A stretch of 64,000 nt of DNA from Cytophagaceae bacterium. Lineage in GTDB: Bacteria; Bacteroidota; Bacteroidia; Cytophagales; Cytophagaceae. The stretch is from positions 1 through 64,000 of the forward strand of contig JALONH010000013.1 of assembly GCA_025455005.1 (NCBI GenBank). The letters run 5' to 3'. The notes beneath the pieces were generated by a model that ran no database searches, was not told the origin of the DNA, and was given only the letters and a program-made list of their open reading frames with translations. Positions 8,720 through 18,088 of the stretch are shown here, one piece after another (position 1 is the stretch's first letter; every line of letters begins with the position of its first letter). The translations under genes were made by a program, and so were the position numbers.

Positions 8720-9226
8720 CTAAGAACGGTCAACATGTATTCCTTCTACCTTTTTATCCAGAAACAAGGCTTTACCGGCTGCAGGATCCAATTCATAACT
8801 ATTAAATCCTAAAGAAAAATAAAGACCAAGAGCAACAGCATTGTTTTCTAATACTTCCAACGTTAATTTACAACAACCTAGATCTTTAGCTTGATTCTCC
8901 GCTGCTCGCATTAATTGTTTAGCTATTCCCTTACCTCTATATTCAGGATGAACCAATAGATCATGTATATTCAGTAAAGGAGCAGCATTAAATGTAGAAT
9001 ACCCTAAAAACGAATTCAAAAGACCAACCGGTAGTTTGTTTTCGTCGTAAGCCAGAAAAGAATAGGCAATAGGAGAGGATTGTAAATCTGTATATAATTT
9101 TTGTTGTAGACGCGCATCAATAGGGTTACCACCACCCATCAAATCTGTAGCGTACATATTTAATAATTTCCAAAAATCGATTTGGTGTTGGGGAGATGAA
9201 AAATCAACCGGAGTTATGTAAATCAT
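8720..9226 (-). CDS. GNAT family N-acetyltransferase
   Basis: 168 residues, standard GNAT length. The acetyl-CoA binding motif A is VHPEYRGKGIAKQLMRAAE (R/Q-x-x-G-x-G/A), preceded by the LLNIHDLLV strand and followed by CCKLTLEVLENNAVALGLYF, the usual motif B. It transfers an acetyl group from acetyl-CoA to an unidentified amine. Its ATG overlaps the mtaB stop by four bases, so the two are translationally coupled. A direct repeat of TTGACCGTTC straddles the stop codon, a minor local duplication. Confidence 0.85.
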   Translation of the reverse strand: MIYITPVDFSSPQHQIDFWKLLNMYATDLMGGGNPIDARLQQKLYTDLQSSPIAYSFLAYDENKLPVGLLNSFLGYSTFNAAPLLNIHDLLVHPEYRGKGIAKQLMRAAENQAKDLGCCKLTLEVLENNAVALGLYFSLGFNSYELDPAAGKALFLDKKVEGIHVDRS

Positions 9227-10557
9227 AGAGTAATAGTCGGAACAACGTCCAATACAGGGATAATGTCAACACAACCGTTTGAAGCTATTTGTTTTAACAC
9301 AACCGGCTTCAATTCATTTACCCATAAGGGATCGTAAGGAGCTGAAACCTTTATATAATTATCTGTAAAGCCAAACATCAGACCGTTTTCTTGATCCGCT
9401 TCCCAAAGGACCTTGCGGGTAGAATTTAAGTGTTGTTGGTAAAAATAGTGGCGTTTTTTTTCCGACAAAGTACGTAACATGGTATTACGCTCGCTGCGCA
9501 CCGCATTCGGAACCCGCTCTTTCCACTCTGCCGCCAAGGTATTTTCCCGTTCAGAATAGGTGAACACGTGAAAGTAGGATACGTCTAATTCATTTAAAAA
9601 CGAGTACGTTTCCATAAAATCCTCTGCTGTTTCGCCGGGAAACCCAACAATCACATCCACTCCAATACAAGCATGGGGCATATAGTTTCGAATGGTTTGT
9701 ACCCGTTCCGCATACAACTCCCGAACGTATCGGCGACGCATGGCTTTTAATTGTTTATTATTTCCCGACTGTAACGGAATATGAAAATGAGGGACAAACT
9801 TTTTGGACTGCGCCACAAAGGCAATTATCTCGTCGGACAACAAATTCGGTTCTATAGAAGAAATTCGAAAACGATCTATTCCTTCCACCGTATCCAGCGC
9901 TTGGATTAAGTCGACAAAACGCTCTTTTCGTTCACCGTTTTGAATACCAAAATCACCTATATTGACACCGGTCAACACAATTTCTTTTACCTCTTGTGCA
10001 GCGATTTCTTTTGCTGTTTGGACCACCCGATCGATACTGTCACTACGACTATTTCCCCTAGCTAAAGGGATAGTACAAAAGGAACAAGAATAATCGCATC
10101 CATCTTGGACTTTCAAAAACGTACGGGTACGGTCGTTGACCGAATACGAACAGTAATAATCCGTAGCTGCTTCAATAGGAGAGTTGTAAATGGTAGCTCG
10201 ATGAGCAGTCGTTTTTTCAAAACGCTCGATCAATTCAAAGAGTTTAAACTTTTCCGCAGCACCCAGAACAGCATCCACACCCGGTATAGCCGCTATTTCC
10301 TCCGGTTTTAACTGTGCGTAACAACCAATAATACCAATAAAAGCAGAAGGAGAATGTTTTAATGCTTCACGAACTACCTTTTTACATTTTTTATCTGCGT
10401 GGTCTGTTACCGAACAAGTATTAATAATATATACATCCGCCGGTTCATGAAACTCCACCTTCTCAAAACCCTGTTCCAAAAACATCCGACCAATAGTGGA
10501 CGTTTCAGAAAAGTTGAGTTTACAACCTAGAGTATAGAAGGCGACTTTTTTAGACAT
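9223..10557 (-). CDS. mtaB: tRNA t6A37 methylthiotransferase MtaB
   Basis: 444 residues, correct length for the MiaB/MtaB/RimO methylthiotransferases. N-terminal UPF0004 domain with Cys12, Cys48 and Cys79 for the auxiliary 4Fe-4S cluster; radical-SAM cluster CDYSCSFC (Cys154, Cys158, Cys161); C-terminal TRAM region. VDVIVGFPGET and the substrate loop fit MtaB rather than RimO. It converts t6A37 to ms2t6A37 in tRNAs reading ANN codons. First gene of a two-gene unit with the GNAT gene. Confidence 0.88.
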   Translation of the reverse strand: MSKKVAFYTLGCKLNFSETSTIGRMFLEQGFEKVEFHEPADVYIINTCSVTDHADKKCKKVVREALKHSPSAFIGIIGCYAQLKPEEIAAIPGVDAVLGAAEKFKLFELIERFEKTTAHRATIYNSPIEAATDYYCSYSVNDRTRTFLKVQDGCDYSCSFCTIPLARGNSRSDSIDRVVQTAKEIAAQEVKEIVLTGVNIGDFGIQNGERKERFVDLIQALDTVEGIDRFRISSIEPNLLSDEIIAFVAQSKKFVPHFHIPLQSGNNKQLKAMRRRYVRELYAERVQTIRNYMPHACIGVDVIVGFPGETAEDFMETYSFLNELDVSYFHVFTYSERENTLAAEWKERVPNAVRSERNTMLRTLSEKKRHYFYQQHLNSTRKVLWEADQENGLMFGFTDNYIKVSAPYDPLWVNELKPVVLKQIASNGCVDIIPVLDVVPTITL

Positions 10558-10624
10558 GGTAAGATAAGGAGTTGCGGGAGTGCATTTCCACTTACAAAAA
10601 TAGACAAAACAGGAGCTAAAACCT

Positions 10625-12451
10625 TTATTTACGTAAGAAATCTTCCATTAATACCTGCGTATACCGTTTACCATAGTTCAAATCCGTAACGGGGAGACGA
10701 CCATATTCAAAACCAACTTGTTTGCGGTTTAAATCAAACAACAAGAAGTTGGAATCACTTCGAACCACACCAAAACCATCATTAAAATAGGTCATTACCG
10801 GAACTTCCGTTGTATCCGCATAGAGACCTTTGCTGTAAAGGAAAGGAGAGGAAATGTGCAATTGTTGACACAACAGAGCCGCCAGGTCAGTTTGAGAAAG
10901 AAGTGCAGAAGATACATAAGGAGGATTGGAAAGAGCACCTCCTGTCCAGATCATGGGAATATGAAATTCCGAAGGAATATGACGAGCAAAATCACCATTG
11001 GGCAATACATTACCATGATCTGCAATGATAATAATAACAGTAGAATCCCACCAGGAAGACGACCGCGCTTTCTCTATAAACCGATGCACTTGAAGGTCGG
11101 TATAATGGTGGGCATTTTTAAATTTTTGTTCCACCGGAGTACCCGATTGAACCGGACCTTTGTATGGGACATCAAATGGCTCGTGACTACTTAATGTAAA
11201 ATGAGTGATAAAAAACGGCTTACCGGAAGCCTGCGCCGTATTCGCCATTTCCCATGTTTTGGATAACGTATATTCATCCGGCACCCCCCATTTCGACAGT
11301 TGTACAGCCGAAGGGTAGTCCTGAATACTAACAATGGAATTAAATCCTGCAAAGGACATAAAAGAACCCATGTTAGCAAAGGCCATTTCACCCCCGTAGT
11401 GAAAATACGATGTATAACCCAGAGGAGCCAATACTTTGGGGAGGTAATGCAATCGGGCCGATTTAGCCGGATCGGTCATAATCGAAAAATCCGGTTGGGC
11501 CGGGAAAGCACTCAATAATGCCACCAAGCCCTTATCACTTCGATCACCCGAGGCGTACACATTAGGGAAGAAATACCCCTCTTGAGACAAACGACAAAGA
11601 TGAGGCGTCACATCCGGCTTCAGGACCTTTTGCGTTAAACTTTCCCAAACAAGTAAGATTATGTTTGGTCGGGGAGTGGTGAATAAAGTGTCGATAGCGT
11701 GTGAATAACGTGGGTATAAAGCCGCAGGAGGCACATCCGAGAATACATATTTGTTGGGGTTTTCCTCCGGCTTTTCTATCATAGAACGAAAAAATGTCCA
11801 AACCGGATTAATAGCCGCTTGGTTCGACATGGGGTAAGAAGAATAAAAGCAAACACTCTCATTTATAGGTATTTGTTGCAATCCACCTCGAATCGGAATA
11901 ATCAATGAAGCTGCTATGATTACAAGTGTAACAACTTGGTAAAGTTTAATTTTTACATCTGTAATAATACTACTATACACCTGTGAATAATAGCTATACA
12001 CAGCTGTGGATATGTAGATAATAGCCATCGGTAATAATATATACCAAGGAGCAGAAAGGGTAGTACCGATCATTTCCTTAGGGGTAGACAAGTAACGTAA
12101 AAACGTAGTATCCAATCGGAAACCCCAGTAGGTAAACAATTCCAAATCAATCGTTACCAAAACCCCCGATACAACAATCCAGACGATTGAATAGAAAGCG
12201 TGAATGGAGGGCAACAAATGTTTAATAGTAGAGAAATATATACACGACAACAGCAGGATAGAAGGTAAAACAATCCAGCAGGCCAAGGAGTTATCCAATT
12301 TCAAACCATACCAAAACAATAGAATCCAATCCTCGACAGGAGCCTCCGAAACCGCATTCCAATGGTAATGCACAAAAATAAGTCGGGCTACCAAGAAATA
12401 GAGCATCCAAAAGAGATAATAACGAAAGGAAACGTATAAAACAGACCGCAT
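10625..12451 (-). CDS. LTA synthase family sulfatase-like membrane protein
   Basis: The second in-frame ATG (12451) is taken as start; an ATG at 12457 adds two residues. About 608 residues. Five hydrophobic helices in the first ~190 residues are followed by an extracytoplasmic alkaline-phosphatase-fold domain: NIILLVWESLTQKVL (metal/nucleophile region with Thr in ESLT), SHEPFDVPYKG and VIIIIADHGN (metal-binding Asp-His). In Firmicutes such enzymes polymerise glycerol phosphate; in Gram-negative Bacteroidota the likely job is phosphoethanolamine/phosphoglycerol transfer to envelope glycans or lipids, but the acceptor is unknown. Monocistronic, divergent from glutamine synthetase III. Confidence 0.8.
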   Translation of the reverse strand: MRSVLYVSFRYYLFWMLYFLVARLIFVHYHWNAVSEAPVEDWILLFWYGLKLDNSLACWIVLPSILLLSCIYFSTIKHLLPSIHAFYSIVWIVVSGVLVTIDLELFTYWGFRLDTTFLRYLSTPKEMIGTTLSAPWYILLPMAIIYISTAVYSYYSQVYSSIITDVKIKLYQVVTLVIIAASLIIPIRGGLQQIPINESVCFYSSYPMSNQAAINPVWTFFRSMIEKPEENPNKYVFSDVPPAALYPRYSHAIDTLFTTPRPNIILLVWESLTQKVLKPDVTPHLCRLSQEGYFFPNVYASGDRSDKGLVALLSAFPAQPDFSIMTDPAKSARLHYLPKVLAPLGYTSYFHYGGEMAFANMGSFMSFAGFNSIVSIQDYPSAVQLSKWGVPDEYTLSKTWEMANTAQASGKPFFITHFTLSSHEPFDVPYKGPVQSGTPVEQKFKNAHHYTDLQVHRFIEKARSSSWWDSTVIIIIADHGNVLPNGDFARHIPSEFHIPMIWTGGALSNPPYVSSALLSQTDLAALLCQQLHISSPFLYSKGLYADTTEVPVMTYFNDGFGVVRSDSNFLLFDLNRKQVGFEYGRLPVTDLNYGKRYTQVLMEDFLRK

Positions 12452-12607
12452 GTACAAACAGTTAAGAACAGGTTAAAAAAAGGAGCGAATAGCTACATTT
12501 TTACAAAATAACATAAATTCCCTTTAAAAAATGAGCCTGTGAATTTCTAAATGAGCAAATTTCCGTAAATTTACCTACTATTTTTACTTACTTAGTCTTT
12601 ACTACTT

Positions 12608-14779
12608 ATGTCCTATTTGAGATTCAAAGCTTTAGAAAAAGTTTCCGGCCGTCAACGTGTAGAAATCGATTTACCCAAAGCTAAAATTTCCGAATATTTT
12701 GGAACGCTGGTATTTTCATTGGATACCATGAAAAAATATGTATCATCCGGTGCCGTAAAACGGGTCATTTCCAGCATCGATACCGGTGAAAAGATTGATG
12801 CCATTACTGCAGATGCCGTAGCAGCCGGTATGAAAGCATGGGCTATAGAAAAAGGAGCCATTCATTATACCCATTGGTTTCAACCGCTTACCGATTCCAC
12901 AGCAGAAAAACACGATTCCTTTTTTGATTTGGAAGAAGGACGGGCGATCGAAAAATTCAAAGGAAGCGCTTTAGTTCAGCAAGAGCCCGATGCTTCTTCG
13001 TTTCCCAATGGAGGAATTCGATCCACGTTTGAAGCCAGAGGGTACACCGCTTGGGACCCCTCGTCACCGGCTTTTATCATGGGTCAGACCTTATGTATTC
13101 CTACTATATTCGTATCATATACATCTGAATCACTGGACTATAAAGCCCCTCTATTAAAGTCATTAACTTTAATAGATCAAGCCGCCACAGCTGTATGTGA
13201 TTACTTTGATAAAGACATAACAAAAGTAACGGCAACCTTAGGACCGGAGCAAGAATATTTCTTGGTCGACGAGGCCTTATACAATGCACGTCCGGATTTG
13301 GTTATGGCCGGTCGTACGGTTTTCGGTCATGCGCCGGCTCGTGGGCAACAATTAGAAGACCATTATTTTGGTTCGATACCGCCACGTGTACATGACTTTA
13401 TGATGGAATTTGAAGCCGAAGCGTTAAAATTAGGCATTCCGGTTCGCACCCGTCACAACGAGGTAGCCCCGGGGCAGTTTGAAGTGGCCCCTACATTTGA
13501 AGAATGTAATTTAAGTTGCGACCATAATTTATTGTTGCGGGACATCATGAATAAAGTAGCAGAGCGCCACCATTTACATGTATTGTTTCACGAAAAGCCC
13601 TTTTCCGGAATTAATGGAAGTGGGAAACATAATAATTGGTCGTTGATGACCAATTTGGGTAAAAATTTATTGAGCCCCAGCAGTAAACCCAAAGAGAACT
13701 TGGTATTCTTAACTTTTTTGGTGAATACGGTCAAAGCCGTACACGACTATGCCGACCTATTGAGAGCATCGATCGCGTCTGCGGGGAATGATTACCGACT
13801 CGGAGCTAACGAAGCGCCACCGGCTATTATTTCCGTGTTTATTGGAAAACAGTTGACCGACGTTTTAGAAGAGTTGGAGAAAAACGGCAATATACGAATC
13901 GATAAAGGAGATAACATGTATATGAAACTCGGTATCACCAAAATTCCCGAATTATTATTAGATAACACCGACCGAAATCGGACATCGCCTTTTGCTTTCA
14001 CCGGTAACAAATTTGAGTTTCGAGCTGTTGGCAGTGAAGCCAATTCCGCCTCGCCGATGACAGTATTAAATACCATAGTAGCCGATACGTTATGGCAATT
14101 CAAGAAGGAAGTAGATAAACAAATCGATAAAGGAGAAAAGAAAGAAGTGGCGATAGTGAACGTATTGAGAGATTACGTGATCGCCACTAAAAAAATACGT
14201 TTTGAAGGGAACGGGTATAGCGAAGAATGGGTAAAAGAAGCAGCAAAAAGAGGTTTACAAAATGTAAAAACAACACCCCATGCATTAGATTTTTGGATAA
14301 GTCCAAAAGCTAAAAAGCTCTTTCTTAACCATGAGATTTTTTCCGAGCGCGAATTAGAGGCTCGCTATGAAATCATGCAAGAGAACTATGTCAAGAAAGT
14401 ACAAATAGATGGCAGGGTAATAGGAGATTTAGCAATGAATCATATTATACCTACAGCCGTGTCGTATCAGAACAAACTGATTGAAAACGCTAAAGGATTA
14501 AAAGACATAGGATTAGATAAAGAAGCAAAAGCTACGATTGAGATTATCAAAGAGATTTCCAAACACATTGCGACTATCACACAAGATGTCGAACTGATGA
14601 CAGAGGAACGTAAAAAGGCTAATGCAATCGAAAATGCATCCGACAGAGCTAAAGCGTATGGAGAAAAAGTAAAACCATATTTTGATACCATACGGTATGC
14701 GGTTGATAAATTAGAGTTAATTGTAGACGATGCCATGTGGCCGTTGCCAAAGTATAGAGAGTTATTGTTTTTGAAATAA
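12608..14779 (+). CDS. glnN: Glutamine synthetase type III
   Basis: 723 residues, the length of GSIII enzymes and far longer than GSI or GSII. Starts MSYLRFKALEKV. Characteristic GSIII stretches include SSFPNGGIRSTFEARGYTAW, TLGPEQEYFLVD, HNEVAPGQFEVAPTFEE (ammonium/metal site) and FRAVGSEANSASPMTVLN. It condenses glutamate and ammonia with ATP in the cytoplasm. A second, unrelated glutamine synthetase (GSII) lies at 62488-63498. Terminator immediately downstream. No nitrogen-responsive site was recognised in the 150-base divergent upstream region. Confidence 0.95.
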   Translation: MSYLRFKALEKVSGRQRVEIDLPKAKISEYFGTLVFSLDTMKKYVSSGAVKRVISSIDTGEKIDAITADAVAAGMKAWAIEKGAIHYTHWFQPLTDSTAEKHDSFFDLEEGRAIEKFKGSALVQQEPDASSFPNGGIRSTFEARGYTAWDPSSPAFIMGQTLCIPTIFVSYTSESLDYKAPLLKSLTLIDQAATAVCDYFDKDITKVTATLGPEQEYFLVDEALYNARPDLVMAGRTVFGHAPARGQQLEDHYFGSIPPRVHDFMMEFEAEALKLGIPVRTRHNEVAPGQFEVAPTFEECNLSCDHNLLLRDIMNKVAERHHLHVLFHEKPFSGINGSGKHNNWSLMTNLGKNLLSPSSKPKENLVFLTFLVNTVKAVHDYADLLRASIASAGNDYRLGANEAPPAIISVFIGKQLTDVLEELEKNGNIRIDKGDNMYMKLGITKIPELLLDNTDRNRTSPFAFTGNKFEFRAVGSEANSASPMTVLNTIVADTLWQFKKEVDKQIDKGEKKEVAIVNVLRDYVIATKKIRFEGNGYSEEWVKEAAKRGLQNVKTTPHALDFWISPKAKKLFLNHEIFSERELEARYEIMQENYVKKVQIDGRVIGDLAMNHIIPTAVSYQNKLIENAKGLKDIGLDKEAKATIEIIKEISKHIATITQDVELMTEERKKANAIENASDRAKAYGEKVKPYFDTIRYAVDKLELIVDDAMWPLPKYRELLFLK

Positions 14780-14804
14780 ATATTTCAACTTCATTTATAA
14801 AAAT

Positions 14805-14832
14805 TAATAAAGCCCCGGATAGGGGCATTTAT
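14805..14832. terminator. Intrinsic terminator after glnN
   Basis: GCCCC (14812-14816) and GGGGC (14822-14826) around GGATA, extended by AATAAA/TTTATT and followed by ATTTTT. Confidence 0.7.
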
Positions 14833-14940
14833 TTTTAATCTAAATTCAAATGCATTGTAATTTAATACATTACAATTTAACATAATGTAAATTATATAAC
14901 TTTAAGGTAAAATAAATCTGGATATATCTAATCTTAACTA

Positions 14941-14972
14941 TTGTACTTTAAACATAAAAAATAGTACCTTTG
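14941..14972 (+). promoter_or_regulatory. Bacteroidota-type promoter upstream of the 883-residue T9SS protein
   Basis: TTG at 14941-14943 and TACCTTTG at 14965-14972 (consensus TAnnTTTG) with a 21-base spacer, the arrangement expected for the Bacteroidota primary sigma factor. This predicts an approximately 75-base 5' leader before ATG 15057. Confidence 0.6.
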
Positions 14973-15056
14973 TGTTACTCAACTGCTCAAATCAACCATT
15001 TTATTACGGTTTACCTTAATTCAGGTTTTCCTAAATAGAACAAACCCATTTACTTT

Positions 15057-17708
15057 ATGAAAAAAGTATACGTTGTATTCTTGTCTGTTATTGTATTTTT
15101 AACCGCAATTCTACACCATGCACATGCTCAAATTCTGATTGCCGGAACCTCATTTGATCCACTACCAGGAAATGAAGGTCGTACATACATTGGTATAAAC
15201 GATATTGTCCAGTATGGATTTCAAACCGGTAGTTTAACCATTGTTCCTCCAATCGCACCCAACGTAAATACGAATACATTTAACAACGGTACGACTGAAT
15301 ATCACGCCATTACAGATAATCCCTTTAAATTAGATAATACTCGATTTAATAATATAGCAACCCCGGATTATCAATTGGTATTTAATGGGCCAACGGGTAC
15401 TCCCAGAAACTTTTTGACATACAAAGTAACTGGCTTACAACCCGGATCGAATGTACAAGTTCGTATTCGGTACTGTAATCCTTTTAGTGCCACTCAAGCA
15501 TCTTGTGGTCCGGGAGAAATCGTCTCTGTCAAAGGCGTAGTGAACCCCGATCAATATAATACCAATAATGGTTTAGAAGGTCAGCAAGTAAGCAGAACGA
15601 ACTGTGCTAGCTTATTAACTATTACTCAAGCGACTAATAATTCACAAGCAATAGGCGCTAATGGAGAAATGACGTTTTACTTAAACGCACAACAAAACGG
15701 ATTATGTAAAGCTGTTGCCATAACCAGTATCGAAATTTGGGGAACACCGGCTCCAAGAGTATTAGTGGATCAAGGTGAAGAAGTGTGCGTTGGTGAACAA
15801 GTAGCCGTTTCTACCACTCAAAATTATAATGGAACGTATCAATGGCAATTTCATAACGGTAGCACATGGTCCAATATCACTGGAGCAACCAATAAATCAC
15901 TTTTATATGACATGCCGTCAACAGTGGGTACCTATCAATTCAGAGCCATCATCACGCCACCCTCAGCTGCTGCTATTACCTCAACCCCGGTAACGGTCCG
16001 AACTATTGTATGTTGTCAAGTAGGTAGTCCACCTGTGAACGCATCCCGACAAACCGTTTATTATGATAACTTTGGTCGTTTGAATATGGCAAATACTGCC
16101 GGAACATCTTACTATGCTTGGGATTATACCAACGTATTAAATCCGGTGGAAGTATTGCGTACCACAACTACGCCGTTCCGCTGGCCTCTCACGCCTGCGC
16201 CTCTTGGAGCAACCTTTAGAGGTGGTCCTGGTCCGTTACAAGATGGTGACTATGCGGTAGCTGCGTTCATAAATGGTTATAATAGCCCTATCGATGGTTA
16301 TGCCGGTGCTAGACTAGAATGGGCTAGCAGGATTACTGGTACAAATACGATTCCAAACCCTGACTTGTATTACGACCACTCTGGGCAACGAGATGGCGCA
16401 GCCTTACTTTTAAATTGTCCACCTTTCACACTAAATCAAGTAATGTATTCCAGAACAATTAATAACTTGTGTTTTGGTAAACAATTATTTTTTCAATGTT
16501 GGATTACAGTCTTTACCAATGGGGCTATGGGACCTTATAATCCTGTAAATGTTAAAGTTCGCTTAACAGACGGTGGTAATCCTATGAATGTAATTGAAGT
16601 AACCGGAACTGCAACTAATCAAAATGAAGGTGGGGGTGTTTGGGTTCCTATAAACGCTCAAATAACGCTAACAGGCACCACATTATTGATGGAAATTATT
16701 AATAATCAAAATGTTGCAATAGACGGGAACGACTTAGTGCTAGATGATATTAAAATCATGGCCTGCTCCCCTCCTGCTATTGACTTGTATTTTGATTTAG
16801 GAACGTTAGCACAAAACTTAGCTATCTGTCAGAATACAGACGATGTTCCTTTATTTACAAAAGCTACGGCATTGTTGAACACCTACTATGGAGGTAATGC
16901 CCGCTATTTATTTCAATGGACTAAGACACCTAACGTGTTTACTTCTTGGACGAACCTAGGTACCCCGCAAACATTGGATCAATTAAACATCGCGGATGCT
17001 TTAACTACAGCTCCTTACACAGGTTTTGGAACGGGCGACCGCATGTATTACCGTGTAATCGCTGCTTCTCCTGCTATCTTTACGGCCAATAACAATTTCG
17101 TTGGTATAGATAATGCCAATATTAACGACCCTTGTAAAGACTACTCTGTTTCTCCTGCTATTGAAGTGACTAGAAATTGTCCATTACCGGTTGACTTACT
17201 TTCATTTAAGGTACAATCGGCGGGCAGTTATAACCAATTGCAATGGGTGACCGCCAATGAGCAATTCAATCATTACTTCAGTATCGAAAGAAGCACAGAT
17301 GGTATTCAATTCTCCTCTATAGGACAAGTTTCAGCTGCTACTTCGGATGGTATTATTCAACAATACCAATTTGAAGACAGAAATGCTCCAAGTTCAACTA
17401 CGTATTACCGTTTAAAACAAGTAGATCTAAATGGTGCCTATACGTATAGTTCGCTTGTAGTAGTACAACCCAACACAACCGAGCAATTTACGCTATATCC
17501 GAACCCAAGTACAGGATCTGTAGCGCTGTTACTTCCTGCAGTTGTTTCGGAAGCGTCTATAGAAGTTTTATCCATTACTGGTTCTGTTGTTCAACAACTA
17601 TCTACCACCTCCGACCTAACCAATATCAATGGATTAACTTCCGGTGTTTATTTAGTTAAAGTAACCTTAGGGTCTACTGTACAGACTCAAAAGTTAATAA
17701 TAGAGTAA
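15057..17708 (+). CDS. Large secreted protein with T9SS sorting domain
   Basis: 883 residues with signal peptide (about 1-24, ending HAHAQ). The N-terminal part (TYKVTGLQPGSNVQVRIRYC) looks like a beta-sandwich module; about residues 240-315 resemble an Ig/PKD-like domain (GTYQWQFHNGSTWSNITGA); the next ~300 residues are another jelly-roll-like region (DGYAGARLEW ... VIEVTG). Residues ~715-800 are fibronectin-like (LQWVTANEQFNHYFSIERS), and the end is a type A T9SS domain (LYPNPSTGSVALLL ... LIIE). No catalytic motif recognised; likely a cell-surface adhesin or structural protein. Monocistronic, with a good promoter and a strong terminator. Confidence 0.8.
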   Translation: MKKVYVVFLSVIVFLTAILHHAHAQILIAGTSFDPLPGNEGRTYIGINDIVQYGFQTGSLTIVPPIAPNVNTNTFNNGTTEYHAITDNPFKLDNTRFNNIATPDYQLVFNGPTGTPRNFLTYKVTGLQPGSNVQVRIRYCNPFSATQASCGPGEIVSVKGVVNPDQYNTNNGLEGQQVSRTNCASLLTITQATNNSQAIGANGEMTFYLNAQQNGLCKAVAITSIEIWGTPAPRVLVDQGEEVCVGEQVAVSTTQNYNGTYQWQFHNGSTWSNITGATNKSLLYDMPSTVGTYQFRAIITPPSAAAITSTPVTVRTIVCCQVGSPPVNASRQTVYYDNFGRLNMANTAGTSYYAWDYTNVLNPVEVLRTTTTPFRWPLTPAPLGATFRGGPGPLQDGDYAVAAFINGYNSPIDGYAGARLEWASRITGTNTIPNPDLYYDHSGQRDGAALLLNCPPFTLNQVMYSRTINNLCFGKQLFFQCWITVFTNGAMGPYNPVNVKVRLTDGGNPMNVIEVTGTATNQNEGGGVWVPINAQITLTGTTLLMEIINNQNVAIDGNDLVLDDIKIMACSPPAIDLYFDLGTLAQNLAICQNTDDVPLFTKATALLNTYYGGNARYLFQWTKTPNVFTSWTNLGTPQTLDQLNIADALTTAPYTGFGTGDRMYYRVIAASPAIFTANNNFVGIDNANINDPCKDYSVSPAIEVTRNCPLPVDLLSFKVQSAGSYNQLQWVTANEQFNHYFSIERSTDGIQFSSIGQVSAATSDGIIQQYQFEDRNAPSSTTYYRLKQVDLNGAYTYSSLVVVQPNTTEQFTLYPNPSTGSVALLLPAVVSEASIEVLSITGSVVQQLSTTSDLTNINGLTSGVYLVKVTLGSTVQTQKLIIE

Positions 17709-17730
17709 CATCTATTGCATAACCAAAAAA

Positions 17731-17760
17731 AAAGCGATGTTTCTAATGAAGCATCGCTTT
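17731..17760. terminator. Intrinsic terminator
   Basis: Stem AAAGCGATG (17731-17739) with CATCGCTTT (17752-17760), A-rich before and a T-run after, so it can act in both directions. It terminates the T9SS protein gene. Confidence 0.85.
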
Positions 17761-18036
17761 TTTTATCCGTACGGTTAGTATTTTTATTTTTTTATGTAGA
17801 TACTATTATAAGGGTATATAGGATTAAATTGACCCGATGTACATTTTTAGATGTATGCTCTATACCAATTCCCTCTAATAATAATCTAATTTAAACAGTA
17901 CGAGTTCTCTAAACGATATTGATACATCTCTTATTGATTACTTACTTTCAGTCTTAGATTATATTCTGAAACCTTATAGCTTCTACTACATACATAAATT
18001 GTTATTAGGTACTCTTTCGCATAGATAAGCGCATAA
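17761..18036. other. Intergenic stretch without recognised gene
   Basis: AT-rich spacer between two convergent T9SS genes, flanked by terminators on both sides. I see no coding frame of note, RNA gene or repeat inside it. Confidence 0.5.
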
Positions 18037-18069
18037 AAAAAAGCGGATCTAAACTAGAACCGCTTTTTT
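18037..18069. terminator. Intrinsic terminator of the beta-helix gene
   Basis: AAAAAAGCGG (18037-18046) pairs with CCGCTTTTTT (18060-18069); A- and T-runs on the two sides. It lies 20 bases beyond the stop of the minus-strand gene. Confidence 0.85.
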
Positions 18070-18088
18070 ATTTCAATGTAGAGTACTA